Positions 24,734-34,193 are shown, numbered from the stretch's first letter. The stretch: 64,000 bases of DNA from G965250275 sp965250275 (GCA_965250275.1 OZ252297.1:1302001-1366000), one strand, 5' to 3'. Numbers and translations are program-made. Notes: generated by a model from the sequence alone, not told the origin.

Positions 24734-25750
24734 TCAGTCTTCCAATGCGTAGTGCTTGCGCAGCATTTTGTAGGTGTCAGCGCCTTCGCCACCACCGTCG
24801 ATGCGCTCATACATACGGGCCCAGGCCGCGTCATCCGCCATTTTGCGATACGCTTCGCCGCCCTCAGGGCTATGGCTCACAAACACCATGCCACCCTCTT
24901 CGAGGACTTTAGCATCCGCGGCAACATCAGCCTGCCGGTCATTGTAGGATTTCTCTTCCCACTCAACCACCACTGACTGGATCAACTCCTGCGATTCAGG
25001 CGACAGCGCGTTCCATGCATCCATGTTAAAAATCACACCGATGTCGGTGTTGTAGAACGTTGGGTCCACGCGGTGTGTCAGGAACTCGTTCCATTTGAGC
25101 TGTGGAATGCCAATCTCGGTCCAGGCTGCGGAATCGACCACGCCCTTTTCAAGTGCGGAGTACACTTCCGTGGCTGGCATCGAGGCTGTTGTCGCGTTCA
25201 AAGCGGTGAAAAAGGCATTGTAGATCGGGTTGTCGCGCAGTTTAACGCCGGTCAGATCCAATACTCCGTCATCGCGGAATTTGGGCTCTGAATTCATGTA
25301 GATGTGGAATTTGATGCCACCGTCGATCCACCCGAGATGTTTGACGTTGAACCGATCCTGATGCGCCTGATCCATCAGGGCGGCCCCACCGTTGGCCCGC
25401 GCTTCCATCGGGGTCACACGGGAGGCGACCATCGCGTCGATTTCGGGAACATTGGCGCCATAGAAGCTGCCCGGCGTGTGCACCATATCGACAACGCCGT
25501 CACGGACCGCGGCCGGCTGCTGGAACATGCCAATTGCCTCCGGGCCGCCGCGCACTTCGATCTGCACGATGCCTTTCCCGCGCTCGTTGATGTCGTCGAC
25601 CATTTCGAGGAAAGTCTTGGTGTAGACCAGAAATTCGGGAAAGGCGTGTACCGCCGTCACCTTATCCTCGGCCATCGCCGCCGAGGTCGTCATAGCTGCC
25701 GCGACGGCCACGCCAGTGGCGCCCGCGCTGATCCGTTTCAACAAAGTCAT
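24734..25750 (-). CDS. TRAP transporter periplasmic binding protein (DctP family), system 2
   Basis: A 338-residue solute-binding protein. ATG 25750 was chosen because GGGAGA lies about eight bases before it and the protein then starts with a Sec signal (MTLLKRISAG to AMAED, about 26 residues). The ligand-contact motif GVKLRDNPIYNAFF contains the conserved Arg of carboxylate-binding TRAP proteins. Its own N-terminus reads VTAVHAFPEFLVYTKTF. The gene is divergent from an opine-dehydrogenase-like gene, so the solute may be an amino-acid-derived or hydroxy acid. The frame could be extended to 26107 but that leader overlaps the divergent promoter and is not credible. Confidence 0.88.
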   Translation of the reverse strand: MTLLKRISAGATGVAVAAAMTTSAAMAEDKVTAVHAFPEFLVYTKTFLEMVDDINERGKGIVQIEVRGGPEAIGMFQQPAAVRDGVVDMVHTPGSFYGANVPEIDAMVASRVTPMEARANGGAALMDQAHQDRFNVKHLGWIDGGIKFHIYMNSEPKFRDDGVLDLTGVKLRDNPIYNAFFTALNATTASMPATEVYSALEKGVVDSAAWTEIGIPQLKWNEFLTHRVDPTFYNTDIGVIFNMDAWNALSPESQELIQSVVVEWEEKSYNDRQADVAADAKVLEEGGMVFVSHSPEGGEAYRKMADDAAWARMYERIDGGGEGADTYKMLRKHYALED

Positions 25751-25765
25751 GTCGTCGTCTCCCTG

Positions 25766-25828
25766 AGTATTGCAATTCTTTTGTTGTTCTTCTTCAGAGA
25801 TACATGCAATTTCATGGAAGTATTGCAA
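25766..25828. promoter_or_regulatory. Divergent control region with paired 10-bp repeats and a near-palindrome
   Basis: AGTATTGCAA occurs at 25766-25775 and 25819-25828, spaced 53 bp (about five helical turns). Between them lies ACATGCAATTTCAT (25802-25815), which differs by one base from ACATGAAATTTCAT at 55989-56002. The region separates the TRAP operon (start 25750) from the opine-dehydrogenase-like gene (25920) and probably binds a shared regulator. Confidence 0.4.
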
Positions 25829-25919
25829 GGACCAATTGCCCGGCGCCATTATGGGTCGACGGTTTTTTGATCCTCTGTGTGCACTGTCGATCATCATGAG
25901 TTGTCGAGGGGGAGCGGAT

Positions 25920-27005
25920 TTGGAAATTGCTGTTCTGGGTGGAGGCAATGGGTCGGCTGCGGCCGCGCTGGACCTGACACGAAATGGGCATTCCGTGCGG
26001 TGGTGGCGGCGCAATCGTGAGGCGATCGAAAGGCTGAACGCGGCGTCCAATACACTGATCTTAAAAGATTCGACTGGTGAACACCCAGTAAAGGTGTCTC
26101 TTGCCACCGCGGAGATCGATCAGGCCATCGCCGGTGCAGAGCTGATCGTGTGTCCAACCCCAGCCATCGCGCAGCCAGACATTGCGCGCGCGCTTGCCCC
26201 GCATTTGAAGGATGGTCAGGTGGTGATGATGCCGCCGGGAAGTTTTGGCAGTTGGATCATGGCACGTATTGCGCGCGACCTGGGTAACACGTCGGATGTG
26301 ATTTTTGCCGAGTCCGGTACATTGCCATACCTGACGCGATTGCACGGCGCGGACACTGTTGCGATCACCACCCGTGCGACGCGCCTGCCGACAGGTGTTT
26401 TTCCGGCGCATCGGGCTGATCATGCATTCGCAGTGATGCGGGCGGCATTCCCTTCGGTCGAGGATTGCGGAGATGGACTGTCCGGTGCGTTGATGAACGC
26501 GGGCCCGATCATTCACCCGCCATTGATCGTAATGAATGCCGGGCCTATCGAGCATTTCGACCATTGGGACATCCACAATGAGGGAACACAGCCATCCGTG
26601 CGCCGCGTGACGACCCGGCTTGACCATGAACGCATCGCGCTGCGTGAAGCCTTGGGGTATGGCGCGCCTCACTTTCCATTGGCCGACCACTACGACGATT
26701 CCGCGCCGGAATGGATGTACGGAAACATGGCCCATGATCGCCTGGTCGACAGCGGAGACTGGCGCGAAGCGCTTGTGCTGACCGAGCATCGCTATATGCG
26801 CGAAGATGTGGCGTGCGGTTTGGCTTTCTTGGTCTCGGTCGCGGATTGGGCCGGGGTTCCGGCTCCGACCGCCACGGGGCTTCTCGCTGTTGCATCGGGC
26901 ATCTGCGATGACGATTTCCGATCCACCGGGCGTACTCTGGAGAGCCTTGCGCTGGCGGACTTCACACCCAAAGAAATGCAAGACATGCTGCAAAACGGGT
27001 TTTGA
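25920..27005 (+). CDS. NAD/NADP octopine/nopaline (opine) dehydrogenase family protein
   Basis: A 361-residue two-domain dehydrogenase. The Rossmann motif is IAVLGGGNGSAAAALDLTRNGHSVRWW (GxGxxG at residues 8-13). ESGTLPYLTRLHG and NAGPIIHPPLIVMNAGPIEHFDHW near 200-225 are the catalytic-domain signatures of opine dehydrogenases. TTG 25920 is the start because a GAGGGGGAG site lies seven bases before it and the length then equals the family norm; an ATG at 25896 has no such site. These enzymes reduce or oxidise N-(carboxyalkyl) amino acids or simpler 2-keto and hydroxy acids. Substrate not known. Confidence 0.82.
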   Translation: MEIAVLGGGNGSAAAALDLTRNGHSVRWWRRNREAIERLNAASNTLILKDSTGEHPVKVSLATAEIDQAIAGAELIVCPTPAIAQPDIARALAPHLKDGQVVMMPPGSFGSWIMARIARDLGNTSDVIFAESGTLPYLTRLHGADTVAITTRATRLPTGVFPAHRADHAFAVMRAAFPSVEDCGDGLSGALMNAGPIIHPPLIVMNAGPIEHFDHWDIHNEGTQPSVRRVTTRLDHERIALREALGYGAPHFPLADHYDDSAPEWMYGNMAHDRLVDSGDWREALVLTEHRYMREDVACGLAFLVSVADWAGVPAPTATGLLAVASGICDDDFRSTGRTLESLALADFTPKEMQDMLQNGF

Positions 27006-27979
27006 TGATGGAACGGATTGCGGCCGTGGGTGCCGGTCGAATGGGACGGGGCATGGCAATCGCGTTTGCCTATGCGGGGCACGCCGTCGACCTGATCGAC
27101 GCCAAGCCGCGTGAGCCGGAAGCGGTTTCGGAGTTGCACGCAGCTGTTGTGGATGAATTGCAGTCGACGCTGGTGATGCTCTCCGGTTTTGGCATGTTGG
27201 ACGAAGCGGAAATCCCGGTTCTGCTGGAGCGCATCACCTTCCATTCACGAGACGCGGGGTTGGCGGCGCTCGCACAGGCCGACGTGATTTTTGAAGGCGT
27301 GCCTGAGGTGCTTGAGGTCAAAAAGGCCGCTTTTGACGCGATCTCTCAGCATGCAAAGGCGGAGGCCATCATCGCCTCGACAACATCCACTATCCTTTCG
27401 AACGACTTGCAAGGCTTTGTCTCCGGTCCTCAGCGTTTCCTGAATGCGCATTGGCTCAACCCGGCCTTTCTGGTGCCGCTGGTGGAGCTTTCGCCGGGTG
27501 ACGCAACGGACCCGGCAGTCACGGCGCGGCTCAAGGCATTGCTGGAGAGGATCGGCAAAGTCCCGGTCGTCTGCAGTGCCAGCCCCGGGTACATCGTTCC
27601 CCGGATACAATTGCTGGCCATGAACGAGGCGGCACGGCTGGTCGAAGAGGGCGTTGCCAGTGCAGAGGATGTGGACAAGGCCACCAAGTACGGTTTCGGC
27701 TTTCGGTTCGCGGTGCTGGGGCTATTGGAATTCATCGATTGGGGCGGGGGGGACATCCTGTTTCGCGCCAGTGAGTACATGACACAGACCACCGGCGAAG
27801 ATCGGTTTTCCGCACCGGGGATTGTCACGGATAACATGCAAAACGACCGCAACGGACTGCGGGACGGTCGCGGGTTCATGGAATATGAGGGGCTGGACCT
27901 ACCCGCCTACCAGACCGAGAAACTGGCTGCTTTTGTCGCGATGCTGCGGCATCTCGGCAAGATGCCCAACAAGGGTTAG
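27005..27979 (+). CDS. 3-hydroxyacyl-CoA dehydrogenase-family protein
   Basis: A 324-residue NAD-dependent dehydrogenase of the 3-hydroxyacyl-CoA dehydrogenase fold. The Rossmann motif is AAVGAGRMGRGMAIAFAYAGH. The catalytic set is present: Ser in ASTTSTI, the His in LNAHWLNPAFLVPLVELSPG, and the following Glu. It overlaps the opine-dehydrogenase-like stop by one base (TGATG), so the two are translated together. It could act on a 3-hydroxy acid, carnitine-like or 3-hydroxybutyryl substrate. Its 3' end overlaps the convergent HisC-like gene by four bases. Confidence 0.82.
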   Translation: MMERIAAVGAGRMGRGMAIAFAYAGHAVDLIDAKPREPEAVSELHAAVVDELQSTLVMLSGFGMLDEAEIPVLLERITFHSRDAGLAALAQADVIFEGVPEVLEVKKAAFDAISQHAKAEAIIASTTSTILSNDLQGFVSGPQRFLNAHWLNPAFLVPLVELSPGDATDPAVTARLKALLERIGKVPVVCSASPGYIVPRIQLLAMNEAARLVEEGVASAEDVDKATKYGFGFRFAVLGLLEFIDWGGGDILFRASEYMTQTTGEDRFSAPGIVTDNMQNDRNGLRDGRGFMEYEGLDLPAYQTEKLAAFVAMLRHLGKMPNKG

Positions 27980-29091
27980 CTCAACTCTTCAACAAAGCGC
28001 GCAACGCAAGACATCAGCAGGTCATTATGTTCGGGAAGGGACAGGCTGAACCGGAAAAACGATTCCAGCCCGGCTTCGCGTGTCCGGTTCACGACGATCC
28101 CACCTTCGTCGAATAGGTACTCGACAAGGGCTTCGGTGTGATCGGGCCCGTATCCGTCGATCCGCGCCAACAGAAAATTTGCGCTGCTGGGCAAGCAGAT
28201 CAAGCCCAACTTCGCCAAGGCGGCCGCAGTGCGGTCCCTCTCGCTGACGGTGGCTGCGACACGCTCTTGCACGACGTTCAGGTCCTGCAGTGCTGCGACC
28301 GATGCCGCTTGGGCCATCGCGTTCACGCTGCCCATGCCGCGTGCCGCATAAAATCCGGGCAGCATCCATTCGGGCGCATGCGCCCATCCGCACCGCAGCC
28401 CTGCCAGACCAAACGCCTTGGAGAAGGTGCGGGTGACGACAACGTTGCTATGGGCGTCCACAAGGGCGTGCACCTGGTTGCAATAGTCGAAGCCGGCAAA
28501 CTCGCCGTAAGCGAGGTCCAGAACCAGCACCACATTGGCGGGCAGGGCGTTTGCCAGCCGTTCCAGATCGGTCGCCTCGACCGCAGTGCCGGTCGGGTTG
28601 TTCGGATTGGCAAGAAACATCAGTTTGGTCTTCGGCGTCACCGCGCGCACCAAGGCGTCGATGTCTGTCGTGTGGCCGCTTTCTTTTGCCTTGATCAGGC
28701 GCCCGCCGACACGCCGCGTGGTCAGTTCAAATTGAATGTACCCGAACTCCGAAGTCACAACGTCATCACCAGGGCGGACAAAGTTTCGAGCGATCACATC
28801 GAGGAGTTCTTCCGACCCATTTCCGCAAATGATATGCTCCGCATCTATCTCGTACTGGCGTTCCAACGCGTCTCTCAACGCATCGCATGTGGGCGCGCCA
28901 TAGTGATTTGGGCGCTGCCCGATTGTCTCAATGGCAGTCTTCACCCGCGGTGTGGGTCCAAAGGGCAACTCGTTGTACCCCATCTGGATCAGCGGCAATC
29001 CTTTCGGCTGCGGACGCGCGATACGCCCACGCACGTGTTTTTGCGTCAGATAGGACACAGGACGTTGGAGGTCTGATTGCGTTTGGTTCAT
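27976..29091 (-). CDS. HisC-like PLP aminotransferase (class I/II)
   Basis: A 371-residue fold-type I aminotransferase. NPNNPTGTAVE, VLVLDLAYGEFAGFDYC and the PLP-lysine segment TRTFSKAFGLAGLRCGWAHAP are all present. IQMGYNELPFGPTPRV resembles the N-terminus of histidinol-phosphate aminotransferases. No other his genes are near; the neighbours are glycerol kinase and a racemase, so a catabolic or amino-acid role is as likely as histidine synthesis. ATG 29091. It converges with the 3-hydroxyacyl-CoA dehydrogenase gene by four overlapping bases. Confidence 0.8.
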   Translation of the reverse strand: MNQTQSDLQRPVSYLTQKHVRGRIARPQPKGLPLIQMGYNELPFGPTPRVKTAIETIGQRPNHYGAPTCDALRDALERQYEIDAEHIICGNGSEELLDVIARNFVRPGDDVVTSEFGYIQFELTTRRVGGRLIKAKESGHTTDIDALVRAVTPKTKLMFLANPNNPTGTAVEATDLERLANALPANVVLVLDLAYGEFAGFDYCNQVHALVDAHSNVVVTRTFSKAFGLAGLRCGWAHAPEWMLPGFYAARGMGSVNAMAQAASVAALQDLNVVQERVAATVSERDRTAAALAKLGLICLPSSANFLLARIDGYGPDHTEALVEYLFDEGGIVVNRTREAGLESFFRFSLSLPEHNDLLMSCVARFVEELS

Positions 29092-29229
29092 CGGGTCGTC
29101 CTGTGTGCCGGCGTGGGAAACAAGAAAAGCGCACTGTTGATTTCCTTAGCCACAGAGCGCCATTTGAGTGGGCTTCAGTCTCGTGATCGTTGGGTGGTCA
29201 CGGCAGGCACAGTGCCTGATACCGATGGG

Positions 29230-30714
29230 TCACACCTGCTGTGTTGCTGCGACGGCGCGTTTCCATACTGCGTATTTTTCATCCCTGACTGCTGCGGGCA
29301 CGTTTGGTTCAAACCGTCGATCCAGCGCCCATGTCCTGGAGAACTCCTCCATCTGCGGGTAAATCCCGGCACGCATCCCCGCCAGCCAGGCCGCGCCCAT
29401 CGCGGTGGTCTCGAGCACCTCGGGGCGGTCGACCGCCCCTCCGATGATGTCCGACAGGAACTGCATCGCCCAATCGCTGGCACTCATGCCCCCGTCGACG
29501 CGCAAGGTTGGTTGGGCGTCGCCGGACCAGTCAGATTGCATCGCCTCCAGAAGGTCGCGCGTCTGGAACCCGACGCTTTCCAATGCGGCCCGCGCGAACT
29601 CGGCAGGGCCTGAGCTACGGGTCAGCCCAAACACCGCACCCCGGCAATCCGGGTTCCAATAGGGCGCCCCCAGCCCTGTAAATGCCGGGACGATCACGAC
29701 GGACTGCTCCGGGTCTGCCGCGTCGGCCAGGGATTGGGTCTGTCCCGCCTCGGAGATGAGTTTCAGTTCATCCCGCAGCCATTGAACAACCGCCCCAGCG
29801 ACGAAAATGGACCCCTCCAGCGCGTAAGTTGGCTGTCCGTCCAGCTGATAGGCGATCGTCGTCAACAGCCGGTTCTGAGACTCAACCGGAGCATCGCCAG
29901 TGTTCAGAAGGGCAAAGCACCCTGTGCCATATGTCGACTTCATCATCCCGGGCGAGAAGCAGGCTTGCCCGACCGTTGCTGCCTGTTGGTCCCCTGCCAC
30001 ACCAAGGATGGGGATCTCGCGTCCGAAATGCTCCGAGGTGGTGTGGCCGAAATCGTCAGCACTGTTGCGGACGTCTGGCAGCATCGCAATCGGGATATCC
30101 AGCAAATCACAGATGGTCTGGCTCCACCGCCCCTTGCGAATGTCGTAGAGCAGTGTGCGCGCGGCATTCGTGGCATCGGTCGCGTGCACGCGACCATCGG
30201 TCAGCTTCCAGATCAGGAAACTGTCGACGGTCCCGAAGAGCAGATCCCCCGCAGCTGCGCGGTCGCGGGCACCGGGCACCTGATCAAGGATCCACTTCAG
30301 CTTTGTGCCAGAAAAGTAGGGGTCAAGGAGCAGTCCGGTGCGCTGGGTGACCATGGCCTCGTGGCCCGCCTCGCGCAGGGCTTCGCAAATTGCGGCAGTC
30401 CGTCGGTCCTGCCAGACGATCGCGTTGTGGATCGGCTGGCCTGTCGCTCGGTCCCAGACCACGGTGGTTTCACGCTGATTGGTGATGCCAATCGCGGCGA
30501 CATCCTGTGCTGAAATCTGTCCGCGCGCGATGACATCCCGGCATGTTCGGAGCGTGGTCTCCCAGAGGTCCGCGGGATCGTGCTCGACCCATCCGGAGGC
30601 CGGAAAGTGTTGAGGAAATTCCTCTTGTGACGTGGCTGTAAGGTTAAGCTCGGGATCAAAGAGGATCGCCCGACTGGACGTGGTGCCCTGATCGATGGCC
30701 AGTATGTGCGACAT
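29230..30714 (-). CDS. glpK: Glycerol kinase
   Basis: A 494-residue FGGY carbohydrate kinase. MSHILAIDQGTTSSRAILFD at the N-terminus, GITNQRETTVVWDRATGQPIHNAIVWQDRRT, and GLGAPYWNPDCRGAVFGLTR are the classic GlpK motifs. Full family length (about 495). The start at 30714 follows a GGGAG site; a longer frame begins upstream but lacks one. It phosphorylates glycerol to sn-glycerol 3-phosphate. It lies between an Asp/Glu racemase gene and a HisC-like aminotransferase gene on the same strand; no glpF, glpD or glpR is nearby, which is unusual. Confidence 0.93.
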   Translation of the reverse strand: MSHILAIDQGTTSSRAILFDPELNLTATSQEEFPQHFPASGWVEHDPADLWETTLRTCRDVIARGQISAQDVAAIGITNQRETTVVWDRATGQPIHNAIVWQDRRTAAICEALREAGHEAMVTQRTGLLLDPYFSGTKLKWILDQVPGARDRAAAGDLLFGTVDSFLIWKLTDGRVHATDATNAARTLLYDIRKGRWSQTICDLLDIPIAMLPDVRNSADDFGHTTSEHFGREIPILGVAGDQQAATVGQACFSPGMMKSTYGTGCFALLNTGDAPVESQNRLLTTIAYQLDGQPTYALEGSIFVAGAVVQWLRDELKLISEAGQTQSLADAADPEQSVVIVPAFTGLGAPYWNPDCRGAVFGLTRSSGPAEFARAALESVGFQTRDLLEAMQSDWSGDAQPTLRVDGGMSASDWAMQFLSDIIGGAVDRPEVLETTAMGAAWLAGMRAGIYPQMEEFSRTWALDRRFEPNVPAAVRDEKYAVWKRAVAATQQV

Positions 30715-30791
30715 CTCAATGCTCCCGGTCTTTGTCTGGCATTTCCGCATAATTGCGAGGCTCTGTGGAAAAGAGCAAGAGCCGGCGGCGC

Positions 30792-31505
30792 TCAGTCAAA
30801 GCGGGGCGGTGCCAAACCTGACTGAAACCAAGAGACGAAACTGTGCATAGAGAATACGGGCAGGCCCGTTGCCGCACGGATGTCGGACGCGTAGGGCGTC
30901 ATGTTTGTGCACTCCAGAACAAGCGCGCCAAGGTCCGGGTGATCTGCCAACATTGCCCGGGCGGCCTCCACATTGTCCTGCCGCGCGGCCTCCACATCCA
31001 ACTCAGGAGCATTGTCCAGAATGGCATGCGTGAAATGCGTTCCATCTTCGGTACTGCCGATCGGAGTTTCCGCTGGCACACCTGCCGCACTCAGGTGATC
31101 AGGGGTCAAAGTGCTGGCAGAGATGGTCAGCACGCCGCATCTCTTTTCTGGTGGCAGCAGTGCGTTCACCGCGCCCACCTGCATCAGCGACGACGTCGCC
31201 ACAGGCACACCAACCGCGCGCGCGATATCGGACTGAAACAGCGAGAGAAACCCGCAATTGGTCGTGATCCCGTCAACGCCGTCTGCAACCACTTCCTGAG
31301 CAGCGGCGATGAAATCGGGCAGCAACCCGCTGGCGCCTTTGCGCACGACGCGGTCGGGCGAGGCGCCGCGCACTATCTTGAAATGCACAGGGAAATCCCA
31401 GGAAAGGGCATTGCCCATGTCACCGGGAATGCGGGGAAACTGCGCCTCCAGCATCAGGATCCCAACCGAAGCGCCGTAAATCGACTTGCCCCCACTCACC
31501 CGCAA
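30792..31505 (-). CDS. Aspartate/glutamate racemase-family protein with intact cysteine pair
   Basis: A 237-residue protein of the Asp/Glu racemase superfamily. Both catalytic cysteines are visible, in GITTNCGFLSLFQ (about residue 84) and VLECTNMTPYA (about residue 199). This contrasts with the Cys-less protein at 21536 and the single-Cys protein at 40553. The TTG start at 31505 has AGGAGG eight bases upstream; a GTG at 31499 is too far. It would interconvert enantiomers of an amino acid or a related acid. It leads the glpK and HisC-like genes with a 77-base gap. Confidence 0.8.
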   Translation of the reverse strand: MRVSGGKSIYGASVGILMLEAQFPRIPGDMGNALSWDFPVHFKIVRGASPDRVVRKGASGLLPDFIAAAQEVVADGVDGITTNCGFLSLFQSDIARAVGVPVATSSLMQVGAVNALLPPEKRCGVLTISASTLTPDHLSAAGVPAETPIGSTEDGTHFTHAILDNAPELDVEAARQDNVEAARAMLADHPDLGALVLECTNMTPYASDIRAATGLPVFSMHSFVSWFQSGLAPPRFD

Positions 31506-31593
31506 CAGTGCTTCCTCCTTGCATGAAGAGACCGGTCCCGCCCATGATCTGGGTCACCGGCTCGAACGAAACGATAGGCGCAAGGTATTACAG

Positions 31594-33288
31594 ATGACAG
31601 AGAAGAATCATATGACCGGGGCCGAGGCCATGGTCCGGATGCTGCAGGCCTATGGCGTCTCTCACATGTTCGGGCTTTGCGGTGACACGACCCTGCCGTT
31701 TTACGACGCGCTGGCGCAGCTTGATCACGGCATCACGCATTTCCTGACCCGTGACGAACGGCACGCCGCGTACATGGCCGATGGGTATGCCCGTGTCACC
31801 GGGCGCCCGGGTGTCTGCGAAGGCCCGTCAGGTGGCGGAGCGACCTACATCCTGCCGGGGGTTGTCGAGGCCAACGAAAGTTCGGTTCCCATTCTGGCAT
31901 TGACCACGGATGTGGCGACGACGTCGGCCGGTCGCTATCCGCTGACGGAACTCGATCAGGTGTCGCTCTTTCAACCACTGACGAAATGGAATGCCAGTCT
32001 CGACGATGCCACCCGTCTGCCGGCAATGGTCCGGCAGGCTTTTCGCGCCATGACAACAGGGCGCCCCGGCGCGGTGCACCTTGCCCTGCCATTCGACACG
32101 CAAAAGGCGGAGGTCTCCCAAAGCGAACTTTGGGCGGAGCCGGCGCATATGCGATACCCGGCCAATCCGTCTGGCCCAAACCCGTCCGACATCGCGGATG
32201 CAGTAAAGCTTTTGAGCCGCTCAGAGTCTGCCGTCGCCATCTGTGGCGGTGGACCCGTAATGGCTGGTGCCGAGGCAGCGTTGGCAGAAGTTGCCGATCT
32301 GCTGGACCTGCCCATCGCCACGACGGTTTCAGGGCAGGGGGCCTTGGCAGAAACGCACCCGCGCGCATTGGGCGTTGTGGGTTCCAACGGTGGGGTCCCT
32401 GCAACGCGTGACGTTATAGATTCCGCAGATTTGGTGATGTTTATTGGGTGTCGCGCCGGATCGGTCACGACAGAGCGCTGGCGCTCACCCACACCCGGCA
32501 CGAAGGTCATCCATATCGATAGCGATCCCATGGTCATCGGGGCAAACTACGCGACCAACGTGTCTGTTTGTGCCGATGCGCGGCTGGCGTTGGAAGCGAT
32601 GGCCGCGATGCTCAAAGGGCATCGGACGGTCGCGGGTCACAAAGGGGCCGAAAGGGCTGCCGCCGCCTGGCAATCCAAGCTGTCTGCCTTTCGAACACTT
32701 GCGGAGAGCCCGGAGCGCCCGATACGCCCTGAGGCGGTGATCGCCGCTTTGCAGGATGAGCTTTCGGACGACGCAGTGATTGTCGCGGATCCGGGCACAC
32801 CATGCCCTTACTTTTCGGCGCATTACCGGTGGCCAAAGGCGGGTCGCCATTTCATCACGAACCGGGCGCACGGTGCCTTGGGCTACTCGCTCGCCGCTGC
32901 CATTGGTGCGCAGGTCGGGCGTCCGGGCGCACAGGTCCTGTCGGTCATGGGCGACGGGTCTTTCAATTTCTGCTGCGGCGAGTTCGAGACGATGGTGCGA
33001 TACAACGTGCCTGTCAAAGCCATCGTCTTTTCAAATGCGACCTTCGGATGGATCAAGGCGGGGCAGGACGCCGGATTTGGCAAACGCTACTATAACGTGG
33101 ACTTTGGGCGCACAGATCACGCCGCGGTCGCACGCGCATTTGGCGTGCGGGCCTGGACCGTTGAGGATCCGGCGGCCTTGCGGCCGACGCTGCGCGAGGC
33201 GCTCGCGCATCCCGGTCCGTGCCTGATTGACGTTATCTCGCAACCGCTCCACGAAGCAGAGGCCCCGGTGTCCGAATGGGTCGCGTGA
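31594..33288 (+). CDS. Acetolactate synthase-like ThDP-dependent enzyme
   Basis: A 564-residue thiamine-diphosphate enzyme of the acetolactate synthase / benzoylformate decarboxylase superfamily. The catalytic Glu55 is in THFLTRDERHAAYMADGYAR. A central FAD/UDP-like domain lies around residues 190-330, and the ThDP motif GDGSFNFCCGEFETMVRY starts near residue 453 and ends in SNATFGWIK. It is full-length. The start at 31594 (or ATG 31612) is uncertain by six residues. Its role may be decarboxylation or carboligation of a 2-keto acid. It is divergent from the racemase operon and convergent with a LysR gene one base away. Confidence 0.84.
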   Translation: MTEKNHMTGAEAMVRMLQAYGVSHMFGLCGDTTLPFYDALAQLDHGITHFLTRDERHAAYMADGYARVTGRPGVCEGPSGGGATYILPGVVEANESSVPILALTTDVATTSAGRYPLTELDQVSLFQPLTKWNASLDDATRLPAMVRQAFRAMTTGRPGAVHLALPFDTQKAEVSQSELWAEPAHMRYPANPSGPNPSDIADAVKLLSRSESAVAICGGGPVMAGAEAALAEVADLLDLPIATTVSGQGALAETHPRALGVVGSNGGVPATRDVIDSADLVMFIGCRAGSVTTERWRSPTPGTKVIHIDSDPMVIGANYATNVSVCADARLALEAMAAMLKGHRTVAGHKGAERAAAAWQSKLSAFRTLAESPERPIRPEAVIAALQDELSDDAVIVADPGTPCPYFSAHYRWPKAGRHFITNRAHGALGYSLAAAIGAQVGRPGAQVLSVMGDGSFNFCCGEFETMVRYNVPVKAIVFSNATFGWIKAGQDAGFGKRYYNVDFGRTDHAAVARAFGVRAWTVEDPAALRPTLREALAHPGPCLIDVISQPLHEAEAPVSEWVA

Positions 33289-33289
33289 C

Positions 33290-34189
33290 TCAGCGCGCAA
33301 CTTCGAACGCGGACATCCGCGGTTTGATCTGGTCCAGAAACTGACGTCCCACGGTTGAAAGGGGCCGTCCGCGCGCTGTAACGATGACGATATCCAGCAG
33401 AATGGTCGGATCGAACCGTCGCGCCACGTATCCCCGCCCGTCATCGGCTTCGAGTGTGAACGGATCGATCAGCGCTGCGCCCATGCCTTGTCGCACCAGG
33501 TTGAGCGCATTGCGGAACAAATCGGTATGACAACGGATCCGCCAGTTCGCGCCTTGCGACTGGAAGGCTTCGCGCGTGCGCCGGTTCACCATGTGATCGG
33601 CGCCCATGACGATAAACGGATAATCATCCAGCAAGGCTGGCGTGAGAACGTCGTGCTGGGTCAATGGGCTGTCTTCGGGCAGGGCGCAGAGCGTCTCGAA
33701 GTAGAAATGAGTCCGTTCCAGACCGTCATGACGCACCGGTAGCTCGCACACCCCGATCTCAAAGAGTCCCGCGATCACCCATTCCTGAATCTTGGCCGAG
33801 TACTGGGATTGAAAGGCGATGCTCAGATTGGGGCGACCCTCAACGAAACGCGCGATTTCCGCTGGCATGAAACCGAATGCCATTGCGTGATTTGTCGCCA
33901 CCTGCAATTGCCCAGCCTTTTGGTTTTGCAGGTCCACCACGGCCTGGTTGACGTGATCCAGCCCGCGCACAACAGTATCGATTTCGTCAAACAGCACAGC
34001 GGCTTCGGGGGTTGGCACCAGCCGCCCGCGCGTGCGCTCAAAGAGTTTGAGCGTCGTTTTGCGCTCCAACTGCGCCAAAAGATTGCTGATCGCCGGCTGT
34101 GATATTCCCAACTGCTCTGCAGCGGCGGTCACGGTGCCTTTTTCCATGATGGCATGAAAGGCCTGAAACTGACGGAAGGGAGAGGACAT
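33290..34189 (-). CDS. LysR-family transcriptional regulator
   Basis: A 299-residue LysR regulator. The winged helix (residues 1-60) is FRQFQAFHAIMEKGTVTAAAEQLGISQPAISNLLAQLE, and the effector domain follows. It is divergent from the MLE-type gene and convergent with the ThDP gene. TATACT on the minus strand at 34202-34197 ends seven bases before ATG 34189, and no ribosome site is seen, so the mRNA may be leaderless. It most likely controls the MLE-DadA-TRAP operon. The inducer is not known. Confidence 0.86.
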   Translation of the reverse strand: MSSPFRQFQAFHAIMEKGTVTAAAEQLGISQPAISNLLAQLERKTTLKLFERTRGRLVPTPEAAVLFDEIDTVVRGLDHVNQAVVDLQNQKAGQLQVATNHAMAFGFMPAEIARFVEGRPNLSIAFQSQYSAKIQEWVIAGLFEIGVCELPVRHDGLERTHFYFETLCALPEDSPLTQHDVLTPALLDDYPFIVMGADHMVNRRTREAFQSQGANWRIRCHTDLFRNALNLVRQGMGAALIDPFTLEADDGRGYVARRFDPTILLDIVIVTARGRPLSTVGRQFLDQIKPRMSAFEVAR

Positions 34190-34193
34190 AGAG

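Noticed and set aside
29204..29218. CAGGCACAGTGCCTG palindrome between glpK and the HisC-like gene
   Set aside because: Short with no clear loop or T-run; may be chance and no function can be supported.
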